Shown piece by piece: positions 1-6,622 of a stretch of 10,940 bases of DNA; the first letter of the stretch is position 1, and each line of letters starts with the position of its first letter. The notes under the pieces are model-generated. The model searched no databases. It had not been told where the DNA came from and saw only the letters and a list, made by a program, of their open reading frames with translations. The stretch is from assembly GCA_902489075.1 (NCBI GenBank), contig CABTYO010000047.1, positions 1-10,940 of the forward strand, written 5' to 3'. This stretch comes from an uncultured Faecalicatena sp. GTDB lineage: Bacteria > Bacillota > Clostridia > Lachnospirales > Lachnospiraceae. The position numbers and the translations under genes are program-made.

Positions 1-186
1 AGAAGGATGGTAGAAGCATTCCTTGACTTGATTACTGGAGAGGGGGAAGCAGATGACACCATAACCTCTGTTGCGCGTTCCGTAGAAAGCCATGTCATTG
101 CGCTTGCGGCGGAAGAGTCCAGGCAAAATGGAGGAAAAGTAATTTACCTGGATGAGACGCGTCAGGAACGGGAGGGTGGCATGTGA
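1..186 (+). CDS. C-terminal end of a Gfo/Idh/MocA-family oxidoreductase (partial)
   Basis: The reading frame is open from the first base and stops at TGA 184-186, leaving 61 residues; the start lies outside the window. The visible peptide includes SVESHVIALAAEESRQNGGK. A helix of the form 'SHxIALAAEESRxxGGxVI' close to the C-terminus is familiar from NAD(P)-dependent sugar and inositol dehydrogenases of the Gfo/Idh/MocA family, where it closes the protein after the substrate-binding beta-sheet domain. The N-terminal Rossmann fold and the catalytic Lys/His cannot be seen, so substrate and cofactor are unknown. No terminator hairpin is evident between its stop and the ppdK promoter. The family call rests only on this short tail and is moderate. 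Confidence 0.6.
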   Translation, partial: RRMVEAFLDLITGEGEADDTITSVARSVESHVIALAAEESRQNGGKVIYLDETRQEREGGM

Positions 187-226
187 GAAATGTATGCCAA
201 AGTGCCGGAAGATTAAGCAAAACCCC

Positions 227-255
227 TTGACGAACCCTGTCAAAACCAGTACAAT
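227..255 (+). promoter_or_regulatory. sigma-A type promoter of ppdK
   Basis: TTGACG (227-232) and TACAAT (250-255) are separated by exactly 17 bp, five of six matches to consensus in each box. Transcription would start near 262, giving a leader of about 40 nt that contains AGGAGG at 288-293, nine bases before the ppdK ATG. No operator or riboswitch-like structure was recognised in this short leader. Confidence 0.75.
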
Positions 256-302
256 ATTATGTGCGACTTAGAAAGTAAAATTAGTTTAGGAGGTCATGAC
301 AA

Positions 303-2933
303 ATGGCAAAATGGGTTTATATGTTTACAGAAGGTAACGCAACCATGAGAAACCTTCTGGGTGGAAAAGGTGCCAACCTTGCTGAAATGACAAATTTAGG
401 TCTTCCAGTACCACAGGGCTTCACAATTACCACAGAGGCTTGTACTCAGTACTATGAGGACGGAAGAAAAATTAACGACGAAATCATGGCACAGATCATG
501 GAAGCCATCACAAAGATGGAAGAAATTACAGGTAAGAAATTCGGAGATAAAGAAAACCCGCTTCTTGTATCTGTTCGTTCAGGAGCAAGGGCATCAATGC
601 CGGGTATGATGGACACAATCCTGAACCTTGGATTAAATGAAGAAGTTGTTGAAGTATTGGCTGCTAAGTCCGGCAACCCACGTTGGGCTTGGGACTGCTA
701 CAGAAGATTCATCCAGATGTATTCTGACGTAGTTATGGAAGTGGGAAAGAAATACTTCGAAGAACTGATCGATAAGATGAAAGCAGAAAAGGGCGTTACA
801 CAGGACGTTGACCTTACAGCAGAAGACCTGAAAGTGCTTGCTGAGCAGTTTAAGGCTGAATATAAAGAAAAGATTGGCGAAGAATTCCCGACTGATCCAA
901 AGGAACAGCTTATGGGAGCTATCAAAGCCGTATTCCGTTCATGGGACAACCCAAGAGCTAACGTATACCGTCGTGACAATGATATCCCATATTCCTGGGG
1001 TACAGCTGTTAACGTACAGATGATGGCATTTGGTAACATGGGCGATACATCAGGTACAGGTGTTGCATTTACTCGTGACCCAGCTACTGGCGAGAAGAAG
1101 CTTATGGGCGAGTTCCTTATGAATGCTCAGGGCGAGGATGTTGTGGCAGGTGTCCGCACTCCTCAGAAGATTGATCAACTCAAAGAAGTTATGCCAGAAG
1201 TGTACAACCAGTTCGTAGAGATCTGCCACAAACTGGAGGACCATTACAGAGATATGCAGGATATGGAGTTTACAATCGAAGATAAGAAACTCTACATGCT
1301 GCAGACACGTAACGGTAAGAGAACAGCTCAGGCTGCCCTGAAGATTGCCTGCGATTTAGTTGATGAGGGCATGATCACAGAAGAAAAAGCCGTTGCAATG
1401 ATCGATCCTAGAAACTTAGATACATTACTTCATCCTCAGTTCGATACTGCCGAACTTAAGAAGGCAGTGCCGGTTGGAAAGGCACTTGGCGCTTCCCCAG
1501 GAGCAGCTTGCGGTAAGATCGTATTTACTGCAGATGATGCAAAAGAATGGGCTGCAAGAGGTGAGAAAGTCGTACTTGTACGTCTTGAGACTTCACCGGA
1601 AGATATTGAAGGTATGAAAGCTGCACAGGGAATCCTGACAGTTCGTGGCGGTATGACATCACACGCTGCCGTTGTTGCGCGTGGAATGGGTACATGCTGT
1701 GTATCTGGCTGCGGCGACATCGCTATGGATGAAGAAAACAAGAAATTCACCCTTGGCGGAAAAGAATACCATGAAGGAGATGCTCTTTCCCTTGATGGAT
1801 CTACAGGAAACATCTATGATGGCCTGATTCCTACTGTTGATGCTACAATCGCAGGAGAGTTCGGAAGGATTATGGGATGGGCTGACAAATATAGAACAAT
1901 GAAGGTTCGTACAAATGCAGATACTCCTGCAGATGCTAAGAAGGCTCGCGAACTTGGAGCAGAAGGTATCGGACTTTGCCGTACAGAGCATATGTTCTTT
2001 GAAGGCGACAGAATCGATGCATTCCGTGAGATGATCTGTTCTGATACAGTAGAAGAAAGAGAAGCAGCACTTGAGAAGATCCTTCCAGTACAGCAGGGAG
2101 ACTTCGAAGCACTGTATGAAGCTCTGGAAGGAAATCCGGTAACCATCCGTTTCTTAGACCCACCGCTTCATGAGTTCGTTCCTACAGAGGAAGAAGACAT
2201 TAAGAAACTGGCTGACGCTCAGGGCAAGACAGTAGAAGAGATCAAGACAATCATCGATTCTCTGCATGAGTTCAACCCGATGATGGGACACCGTGGATGC
2301 CGTCTGGCAGTGACATACCCGGAGATTGCCAAGATGCAGACAAAGGCTGTTATCCGTGCAGCAATCAATGTACAGAAAGCACACGCTGACTGGACTGTAT
2401 GCCCAGAGATCATGATCCCATTGGTTGGAGATATCAAAGAGTTAAAATATGTGAAGAAGTTTGTTGTTGAGACAGCTGACGCTGAGATCGCAGCAGCAGG
2501 AATCGACTTAAAGTACGAAGTTGGTACAATGATCGAGATCCCAAGAGCTGCTCTTACAGCTGACGAGATTGCAAAAGAAGCTGATTTCTTCTGCTTCGGA
2601 ACAAACGATTTAACACAGATGACATACGGATTCTCCCGTGACGATGCTGGTAAGTTCTTAGATGCATACTATGACGCTAAGATCTTCGAGAATGACCCAT
2701 TTGCAAAACTGGATCAGACAGGTGTCGGCAAGTTAATGGAGATGTCCATTAAGTTAGGAAAACCGGTTAATCCGAACCTTCACATCGGAATCTGTGGAGA
2801 GCACGGTGGAGATCCAAGTTCTGTAGAATTCTGCAATACACTTGGACTGGATTATGTATCCTGCTCACCATTCCGTGTACCGATCGCAAGACTGGCTGCT
2901 GCTCAGGCTGCAATCGCTAAGAAGAATGCATAA
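303..2933 (+). CDS. ppdK: Pyruvate,phosphate dikinase
   Basis: This cytosolic enzyme reversibly converts pyruvate + ATP + Pi to phosphoenolpyruvate + AMP + PPi. In clostridia it can act glycolytically, using PPi to save ATP, or gluconeogenically. The 876-residue length fits bacterial PPDK. Domains in order: ATP-grasp nucleotide-binding region (about 1-350) with SVRSGARASMPGMMDT and QTRNGKRT (Arg336); swivelling phosphohistidine domain (about 390-510) with GGMTSHAAVVARGMGTCC, where His454 is the phosphorylated histidine; and a C-terminal PEP/pyruvate barrel with GLCRTEHMFF (Arg560), the NPMMGHRGCR motif and CGEHGGDPSS, where Cys831 is the general acid. These positions equal or lie one residue from those I recall for the Clostridium symbiosum enzyme (Arg337, His455, Arg561, Cys831). 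The start is fixed by AGGAGG at 288-293. It is monocistronic between its own promoter and terminator. Codon choice looks cleaner (few ATA, CGG, AGG) than in the genes downstream, as expected for high expression. No PPDK regulatory kinase/phosphatase gene is adjacent. Confidence 0.98.
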   Translation: MAKWVYMFTEGNATMRNLLGGKGANLAEMTNLGLPVPQGFTITTEACTQYYEDGRKINDEIMAQIMEAITKMEEITGKKFGDKENPLLVSVRSGARASMPGMMDTILNLGLNEEVVEVLAAKSGNPRWAWDCYRRFIQMYSDVVMEVGKKYFEELIDKMKAEKGVTQDVDLTAEDLKVLAEQFKAEYKEKIGEEFPTDPKEQLMGAIKAVFRSWDNPRANVYRRDNDIPYSWGTAVNVQMMAFGNMGDTSGTGVAFTRDPATGEKKLMGEFLMNAQGEDVVAGVRTPQKIDQLKEVMPEVYNQFVEICHKLEDHYRDMQDMEFTIEDKKLYMLQTRNGKRTAQAALKIACDLVDEGMITEEKAVAMIDPRNLDTLLHPQFDTAELKKAVPVGKALGASPGAACGKIVFTADDAKEWAARGEKVVLVRLETSPEDIEGMKAAQGILTVRGGMTSHAAVVARGMGTCCVSGCGDIAMDEENKKFTLGGKEYHEGDALSLDGSTGNIYDGLIPTVDATIAGEFGRIMGWADKYRTMKVRTNADTPADAKKARELGAEGIGLCRTEHMFFEGDRIDAFREMICSDTVEEREAALEKILPVQQGDFEALYEALEGNPVTIRFLDPPLHEFVPTEEEDIKKLADAQGKTVEEIKTIIDSLHEFNPMMGHRGCRLAVTYPEIAKMQTKAVIRAAINVQKAHADWTVCPEIMIPLVGDIKELKYVKKFVVETADAEIAAAGIDLKYEVGTMIEIPRAALTADEIAKEADFFCFGTNDLTQMTYGFSRDDAGKFLDAYYDAKIFENDPFAKLDQTGVGKLMEMSIKLGKPVNPNLHIGICGEHGGDPSSVEFCNTLGLDYVSCSPFRVPIARLAAAQAAIAKKNA

Positions 2934-2948
2934 TTAGATTTAATATAC

Positions 2949-2979
2949 AAAAAGGACTGCCTTTCGGCAGTCCTTTTTT
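2949..2979 (+). terminator. Intrinsic terminator of ppdK
   Basis: A perfect hairpin: AAAAAGGACTGCC (2949-2961), loop TTTC (2962-2965), GGCAGTCCTTTTT (2966-2978), with a run of six T ending at 2979. It starts 15 bases after the ppdK stop. The A-rich 5' arm would allow weaker termination from the minus strand as well. Confidence 0.93.
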
Positions 2980-3009
2980 GATAATGTAAAGAAGTAAAGC
3001 GGATATTAC

Positions 3010-3039
3010 TTGACGTAGAAGCATTTTCTTCATTATAAT
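3010..3039 (+). promoter_or_regulatory. sigma-A type promoter of the GntR regulator
   Basis: TTGACG (3010-3015) and a perfect TATAAT (3034-3039) are separated by 18 bp. The predicted start is near 3046, only about 30 nt before the ATG at 3075. The regulator therefore has its own strong-looking promoter behind the ppdK terminator. Confidence 0.75.
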
Positions 3040-3052
3040 AAAAGAAAAACAC

Positions 3053-3063
3053 GGTCAGAGCGG
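3053..3063 (+). promoter_or_regulatory. Probable autoregulatory operator of the GntR regulator
   Basis: GGTCAGAGCGG lies 13 bases after the -10 box, in the initially transcribed region. It differs at one of 11 positions from GGTCAGACCGG at 5299-5309, in the promoter of the PLP-enzyme operon, where the spacing from the -10 box is 12 bases. FadR-type GntR proteins are known to bind palindromes of the TGGT-N3-ACCA kind, and the site approaches that. Binding here would block transcription from the gene's own promoter. The role is inferred from the shared sequence and position. Confidence 0.55.
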
Positions 3064-3074
3064 TTAGGAGTATT

Positions 3075-3779
3075 ATGGAGAACAGTAGAGAAACAGAAGG
3101 CAGGACATTATTATATTCAAAGCTGTCAGATAGAATATATCAATATATTAAGGCGGAGAAAATGAATCCTGGAGACAGGCTGCCGGGGGAAAGAAAGCTG
3201 GCAGAGGAATGGAAGGTCAGCCGTCCGACTGTAAGAGAGGCAATCAGGGAACTGGAGAATCGTGGAATCGTCCGCGTAGAGGTCGGCAAAGGAACCTTTG
3301 TGACAGACTATGTGGAAGGCATGCAGTTGAATATTCATCTGGCGCAGAAGAATTTTCTGGAGCTTTTTGAGATTAAGACGGTGCTGGAGAGATACAGCCT
3401 GGAGAAGGCAATTGGGAATATCACAGAAGACAAGCTGAAGGAACTGGAGGATATGGCGATTCAGATGGATGCCATAGCGGCCAGGGGGGTGATGCCGAAA
3501 GAGATGGATCATCAGTTCCACCGCAGCCTTATTGAGAGTTACGGGAATCAGGAGATGACCAATCTGGTCTGCAATATGATTGCAATGTATGAGACTTTTG
3601 ATGAAGAATTATACCGCCACTATGATGAAATAAATTTCGATTATTATTCTATTTTGCTTAAGACATTCCCATATCACCTGGAGATGGTGAGGAGTATGAA
3701 GGAGAGGAATGTAGAAGAGGCTTTGAAGAACTTTGACAAGATCGTAGAACTGGATCTGGAGATATATCGGAAGATTTAA
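3075..3779 (+). CDS. FadR-subfamily GntR transcriptional regulator
   Basis: This 234-residue protein has the two-part layout of FadR-type GntR regulators. The N-terminal winged helix-turn-helix (about 11-77) contains NPGDRLPGERKLAEEWKVSR, PTVREAIRELENRGIV and the wing GKGTFV. An all-helical FCD ligand-binding domain (about 92-230) follows. In metal-binding FCD proteins one Asp and three His hold the ion: Asp145 and His149 (DHQFH) and His201 (YHLEMV) are present, but the usual last His aligns with Ile223, so metal binding may be altered. The start is supported by TTAGGAG at 3064-3070, a rather close four bases before ATG. The effector is probably a small organic acid or sugar acid, as in the family, but cannot be named. 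Matching operator-like sites at its own promoter and at 5299-5309 suggest that it represses itself and the operon starting at 5402. It is transcribed towards the URO-D-like gene and shares a terminator with it. Confidence 0.92.
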   Translation: MENSRETEGRTLLYSKLSDRIYQYIKAEKMNPGDRLPGERKLAEEWKVSRPTVREAIRELENRGIVRVEVGKGTFVTDYVEGMQLNIHLAQKNFLELFEIKTVLERYSLEKAIGNITEDKLKELEDMAIQMDAIAARGVMPKEMDHQFHRSLIESYGNQEMTNLVCNMIAMYETFDEELYRHYDEINFDYYSILLKTFPYHLEMVRSMKERNVEEALKNFDKIVELDLEIYRKI

Positions 3780-3790
3780 CTTTAAAAGGG

Positions 3791-3833
3791 AAGTCCCCCG
3801 CTTTCATGCCCAGGAGGCATAAGCGGGGGACTT
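3791..3833. terminator. Bidirectional terminator between convergent genes
   Basis: A long hairpin: AAGTCCCCCGCTT (3791-3803) pairs with AAGCGGGGGACTT (3821-3833), topped by a second helix ATGCC (3806-3810) / GGCAT (3816-3820) around loop CAGGA. It starts 12 bases after the GntR stop. On the minus strand it is followed by CCCTTTTAAAG, a modest U-tract; on the plus strand the tail is only ATTCT. The minus-strand gene's stop codon (3832-3834) overlaps the edge of the stem, so the hairpin begins inside that gene's last codon. Confidence 0.85.
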
Positions 3834-4947
3834 ATTCTAAGATCTTTTTTATCTGTTCACAGTAATACTGTACATTTTCCCATTTTGCGTCCTCAGGAAT
3901 CCGGTGATCCGGACAGGGAATATAACCCAAAAGCCGGGCAAGTGGTTTCAGGCGCGCTATCTCGTCATCAACAGCTGCATAGTTCTGTCCAAGAAGATGC
4001 TTGCGCATCCCTCCGATCCCCTTTACTTTTCTGCCATACTTTTCCCGCCAGGGTGTAATGCTGGCATTCCAGGTACCGACTTCGATGGGGAACATGGTAT
4101 TGACTCCATTTTCCAGCCAGACGGGAAGGAGCTGATCTACCATTCCGTCGCAGTCCACGCTGACGATATCAATTCCGTGGGCAAGGAGCAGGTCTGTGAT
4201 TTTTTTATAATAAGATGCAGTGTATTCCTCGAACATACCGGGAGACAGGAGCGAACCGTTTTTATAACAGATATCCTCCCAGAAATGTGCATAATCGAAG
4301 GTGATTCCGGAATCCAGTGTTCTCTGCACAGCTTTGAGGCACAGCTCACCTACGGTATGGAAAATCTCTTTAAGAAGTTCCTCATCATCTGCCATCATAT
4401 AACTCAGGCCTGTAATCCCCAGATAATCCCGGATGCGTCCACAGAGACTGCCACAGTGCAGGCCGATGGGATTCCCCTTCTTTTGTTCCCGAATCAGCCA
4501 GTCGGCTGTATCTTGCGAAAACCGTTCCTCTGCATAAGTCAGACGGGGGAGATAATAGCGTTCCCAGGAAGTCCTGTCAGTCAAAAGATGCCCTGTCTCC
4601 GCCGGTATGGAGCCGGCATGAGAGCGCTTAAGAATATAGACTCCGTCGCAGTTCATATACTTGTCAAATCCGTTATCCAGATGTTCAACAAATTTTTCCT
4701 CAAAAAACGGAAAGAGTTCTGTTGTTGTGACACGGGCCGCATGCCATCCGAAATCAAACCCTAATTTTTCTGACAGGATCTCCTCAGCCTCAAAAGAATA
4801 TTCTCCAAGATCCAGAATATCCTTGCTGATATATCCCTCCTGAACCCACTTTTGTACTGCTTCGGGAGTAAATCCGAAGTGAACGGAAGGCATCCGGTCC
4901 GGCTTTTCAAAGTTCATGACTGCATGAAGGCGTTCACGGTTATTCAT
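3832..4947 (-). CDS. Uroporphyrinogen decarboxylase superfamily protein (MtaA/CmuA-like), paralogue 1
   Basis: This 371-residue protein carries the typical opening NNRERLHAVMNFEKPDRMP and late motifs of URO-D-superfamily proteins: SPGMFEEYTASYYKKITDLL, VDCDG (264-268), GVNTMFPIEVG, IGGMRKHLL and GYIPCPDHRIP (341-351). The superfamily is a TIM-barrel fold that includes HemE and the cobalamin-dependent methyltransferases MtaA, MtbA and CmuA. This subgroup is distinct from HemE, and no haem genes are nearby. Cys266 (VDCDG) and Cys345 (IPCPDH) lie where zinc-ligand cysteines are found in methyltransferase members, so a zinc-thiolate site is possible; His164-Cys165 is another candidate. AAGGAG at 4955-4960 sits seven bases upstream of ATG. 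An in-frame stop lies in the adjacent 18-bp repeat, so the start cannot be further upstream. The gene is divergent from the operon that contains paralogue 2. The substrate is unknown and no corrinoid protein gene is in the window. Confidence 0.88.
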   Translation of the reverse strand: MNNRERLHAVMNFEKPDRMPSVHFGFTPEAVQKWVQEGYISKDILDLGEYSFEAEEILSEKLGFDFGWHAARVTTTELFPFFEEKFVEHLDNGFDKYMNCDGVYILKRSHAGSIPAETGHLLTDRTSWERYYLPRLTYAEERFSQDTADWLIREQKKGNPIGLHCGSLCGRIRDYLGITGLSYMMADDEELLKEIFHTVGELCLKAVQRTLDSGITFDYAHFWEDICYKNGSLLSPGMFEEYTASYYKKITDLLLAHGIDIVSVDCDGMVDQLLPVWLENGVNTMFPIEVGTWNASITPWREKYGRKVKGIGGMRKHLLGQNYAAVDDEIARLKPLARLLGYIPCPDHRIPEDAKWENVQYYCEQIKKILE

Positions 4948-4958
4948 AATAATTCTCC

Positions 4959-5030
4959 TTTCTTATTAGGGAATACTTTCTTATTAGGGAATACTTTCTT
5001 ATTAGGGAATACTTTCTTATCAGGGAATAT
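4959..5030. repeat. Four tandem 18-bp repeats in the leader of the minus-strand URO-D-like gene
   Basis: The unit TTTCTTATTAGGGAATAC occurs three times without change (4959-4976, 4977-4994, 4995-5012). A fourth copy (5013-5030) has two substitutions, TTATC for TTATT and a final T for C. On the transcribed minus strand the unit reads GTATTCCCTAATAAGAAA. The last copy runs straight into the ribosome binding site: its terminal AA forms the first two bases of AAGGAG (4955-4960). Exact copies suggest recent expansion by slippage. Copy-number change would move the start codon relative to the promoter in 18-bp steps. Whether the repeats bind a protein is unknown. Confidence 0.95.
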
Positions 5031-5092
5031 TGAGTGCAGAAGAAGCAAACTGTCTGCATTTGTGGGAAAGCAGCGAGACGGAATGAGAACGT

Positions 5093-5112
5093 CCACTTTA
5101 TTGTATAAGTGG
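5093..5112. repeat. Inverted repeat in the divergent promoter region
   Basis: CCACTT (5093-5098) and AAGTGG (5107-5112) form a perfect six-base inverted repeat around eight bases. The site lies downstream of the predicted minus-strand start, in the leader of the URO-D-like gene. ATAAGTGG, which includes the right arm, recurs at 5293-5300 beside the plus-strand operator. It may be a binding site or a small RNA hairpin; six pairs could also occur by chance in AT-rich DNA. Confidence 0.4.
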
Positions 5113-5144
5113 GAAAATACATAAGGGAAAAGTGTATGAAACTA

Positions 5145-5173
5145 AGGATATATAAAAAGGATATAAATGTCAA
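5145..5173 (-). promoter_or_regulatory. Candidate promoter of the minus-strand URO-D-like gene
   Basis: On the minus strand TTGACA (5173-5168) is a perfect -35 box. It is followed after 17 bases by TATCCT (5150-5145), four of six matches; overlapping TATATA alternatives exist at shorter spacing. Transcription from about 5138 would give a leader of roughly 190 nt that includes the inverted repeat and all four 18-bp repeats. Confidence 0.55.
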
Positions 5174-5257
5174 GCGAAAGTGGCAAAGATAATTAATGAA
5201 AAATAACCAAAGTTAAAGCAGAAAAATTAGATAAAAATCATAAATGATATAAAAATA

Positions 5258-5286
5258 TTGACAATCTTAATAGTAAATGTTAGTAT
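5258..5286 (+). promoter_or_regulatory. sigma-A type promoter of the PLP enzyme/URO-D/glycosidase operon
   Basis: A perfect TTGACA (5258-5263) and TAGTAT (5281-5286) are spaced by 17 bp in an AT-rich stretch. The predicted start is near 5293, about 110 nt upstream of the first gene's ATG at 5402. An operator-like palindrome follows immediately, at about +6. Confidence 0.75.
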
Positions 5287-5297
5287 TACTACATAAG

Positions 5298-5308
5298 TGG
5301 TCAGACCG
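5298..5308 (+). promoter_or_regulatory. Probable GntR (FadR-type) operator of the operon
   Basis: TGGTCAGACCG contains the perfect palindrome GGTC-A-GACC and fits the TGGT-N3-ACCA pattern known for FadR/PdhR-type regulators at all but the last base. It lies at about +5 to +15 of the operon promoter, where a bound repressor would block initiation or early elongation. A near copy sits at the same distance from the -10 box of the gntR gene at 3053-3063. That makes the regulator encoded at 3075-3779 the obvious candidate ligand. Confidence 0.65.
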
Positions 5309-5401
5309 GAAATACCTATAGAAAAGTGGAAAAAGTGAATAATAGTAGAAAAGTGATGAATGGTGGAAAAGCAACAGTGGGAGTTGCGAAGGAGCAGAGT
5401 T

Positions 5402-6577
5402 ATGCAAACGAGAGATGAGAGATTAGCGGTTACACATTTAGGAGAGGACCAGAGCAGATATCTGAATGCGGTAGTACCACCAGTATTTATGAATTCTCTT
5501 CATATTTTTGACAGTATGGAGGCTTATGCAACACGTGATGCGAAGGAATCTTTTGTATATGGGCGTGTTGACAATCCGACTGTAAAGATTTTAGAGGAAA
5601 AGGTGGCGGCCCTGGAAGGGGGATGCAGGGCAATCGCATTTGCCAGCGGAATGGCTGCGGCATCGGCTGCGATACTGGCCGTATGCCGTGCGGGAAGTCA
5701 TGTGATCTGTATGCGTGATGTCTATCAGCCAATCAAGAATATCCTGAACCAATATTTGATACCAAGACTGGGGATCACGGTATCCTATTGGGATGGACTT
5801 GATCTGAACGATCTGGAGAGTCTGGTACAGGACAATACGGCCATGCTTCTGCTGGAGAGTCCAGCAACATTTGTATTTACAGTCACAGATATTGAAGGTG
5901 CGGCAAAGATTGCAAAGGCACATGGGGTGAAGACCTATATTGATAATACATTCTGTACCCCGCTTTATCAGAAGCCGCTTGCAATGGGAATCGATATTGT
6001 CATGCATACGATATCTAAATATATTGGTGGTCATAGTGATATTATTGGGGGAATCCTCGTTGTAAAGGACGAAGAACTGGGGGAACTGATTCACGGGACG
6101 ATCCGTGAACTTTTCGGTGGAATTATAGGGCCGATGGAAGCCTGGCTTGCCATCCGGGGGCTTCGCACCATGCCTCTGCGTGTGCAGCAGCACCAGCAGA
6201 CGGCGATGGAAGTGGCACAGTACCTGGAAAAGCATCCGAAGGTGGAACGGGTGTATTACACCGGGCTTGCGTCACATCCGCAGGCGGATTTGATCAGAAA
6301 GCAGCAGACAGGGCACACAGGACTGATGAGTTTTGTGTTAAAGTGTGAACCGGAAAAAGCCGCTGAGGCAGTCAATAAGCTGAAGGTGTTTGAGATTGGA
6401 TGTTCCTGGGGTGGTTTTGAGAGCCTGGCGTTATGTCCGATGCTTTATTATAAGCCGGAGGAACTGGAATTCCTGAATTTAAGGGAGAGTGAGAGAGGTC
6501 TGATCAGGATTCACTGCGGACTGGAAGGCACGGATGTTTTAATTGAAGACCTGGAACAGGCATTAGAGGAAGCATAG
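5402..6577 (+). CDS. Cys/Met metabolism PLP-dependent enzyme (trans-sulfuration family)
   Basis: A 391-residue cytosolic fold-type I PLP enzyme of the family that includes cystathionine gamma-synthase, the beta- and gamma-lyases, methionine gamma-lyase and O-acetylhomoserine sulfhydrylase. Visible landmarks: the cofactor-phosphate motif YGRVDNPT (Tyr53, Arg55), the PLP-stacking Tyr108 in DVYQP, Asp181 in YIDNTF contacting the pyridine nitrogen, Schiff-base Lys206 in HTISKYIGGHSD, SWGGFESL (335-342) and the carboxylate-binding Arg369 in IRIHCGLE. Two family signatures are unusual: YGG(T) after Tyr108 is YQP, and the ESP(x)NP turn reads ESPATF. The substrate pocket may therefore differ, and the reaction cannot be chosen from sequence. 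The ATG at 5402 is preferred over an in-frame ATG at 5360 because AAGGAG (5389-5394) lies seven bases upstream of it and nothing comparable precedes 5360. First gene of the operon, 45 bases before the URO-D-like gene. Confidence 0.92.
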   Translation: MQTRDERLAVTHLGEDQSRYLNAVVPPVFMNSLHIFDSMEAYATRDAKESFVYGRVDNPTVKILEEKVAALEGGCRAIAFASGMAAASAAILAVCRAGSHVICMRDVYQPIKNILNQYLIPRLGITVSYWDGLDLNDLESLVQDNTAMLLLESPATFVFTVTDIEGAAKIAKAHGVKTYIDNTFCTPLYQKPLAMGIDIVMHTISKYIGGHSDIIGGILVVKDEELGELIHGTIRELFGGIIGPMEAWLAIRGLRTMPLRVQQHQQTAMEVAQYLEKHPKVERVYYTGLASHPQADLIRKQQTGHTGLMSFVLKCEPEKAAEAVNKLKVFEIGCSWGGFESLALCPMLYYKPEELEFLNLRESERGLIRIHCGLEGTDVLIEDLEQALEEA

Positions 6578-6622
6578 ATACATAGCGGAAAGTATGTTAG
6601 ATGGAATATGTGAGGTTATTCT

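Noticed and set aside
1436..1991. Minus-strand open frames of more than 100 codons inside ppdK
   Set aside because: They are antisense to a confidently identified, highly conserved gene and show no start signals or domains.
3904..4764. Long plus-strand open frame (286 codons) opposite the minus-strand URO-D-like gene
   Set aside because: It lies wholly antisense to a well-supported gene, has no ribosome binding site, and its translation shows no recognisable domain. It is a shadow frame.
3832..4947. Annotation of the two URO-D-family genes as hemE (haem biosynthesis)
   Set aside because: Both have the motifs of the MtaA/CmuA-like branch and no haem genes accompany them; two copies beside a catabolic operon do not fit a biosynthetic HemE.
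4852..5124. Plus-strand frame with FLLGNT repeats across the tandem repeats
   Set aside because: It starts inside the antisense of the URO-D-like gene, has no ribosome binding site, and its repetitive part reflects the DNA repeat.
4940..5173. Minus-strand frame encoding a (SLIRKY)4 repeat peptide whose stop overlaps the URO-D-like start codon, a possible coupled leader peptide
   Set aside because: Its only upstream start is a TTG lying in the -35 box, and internal ATGs lack ribosome binding sites. The peptide is the incidental translation of the 18-bp repeats, although overlap with the start codon leaves a small doubt.
5360..5401. Upstream ATG at 5360 as the start of the PLP enzyme
   Set aside because: It has no ribosome binding site and would add 14 residues outside the family's usual start, whereas AAGGAG lies seven bases before ATG 5402.
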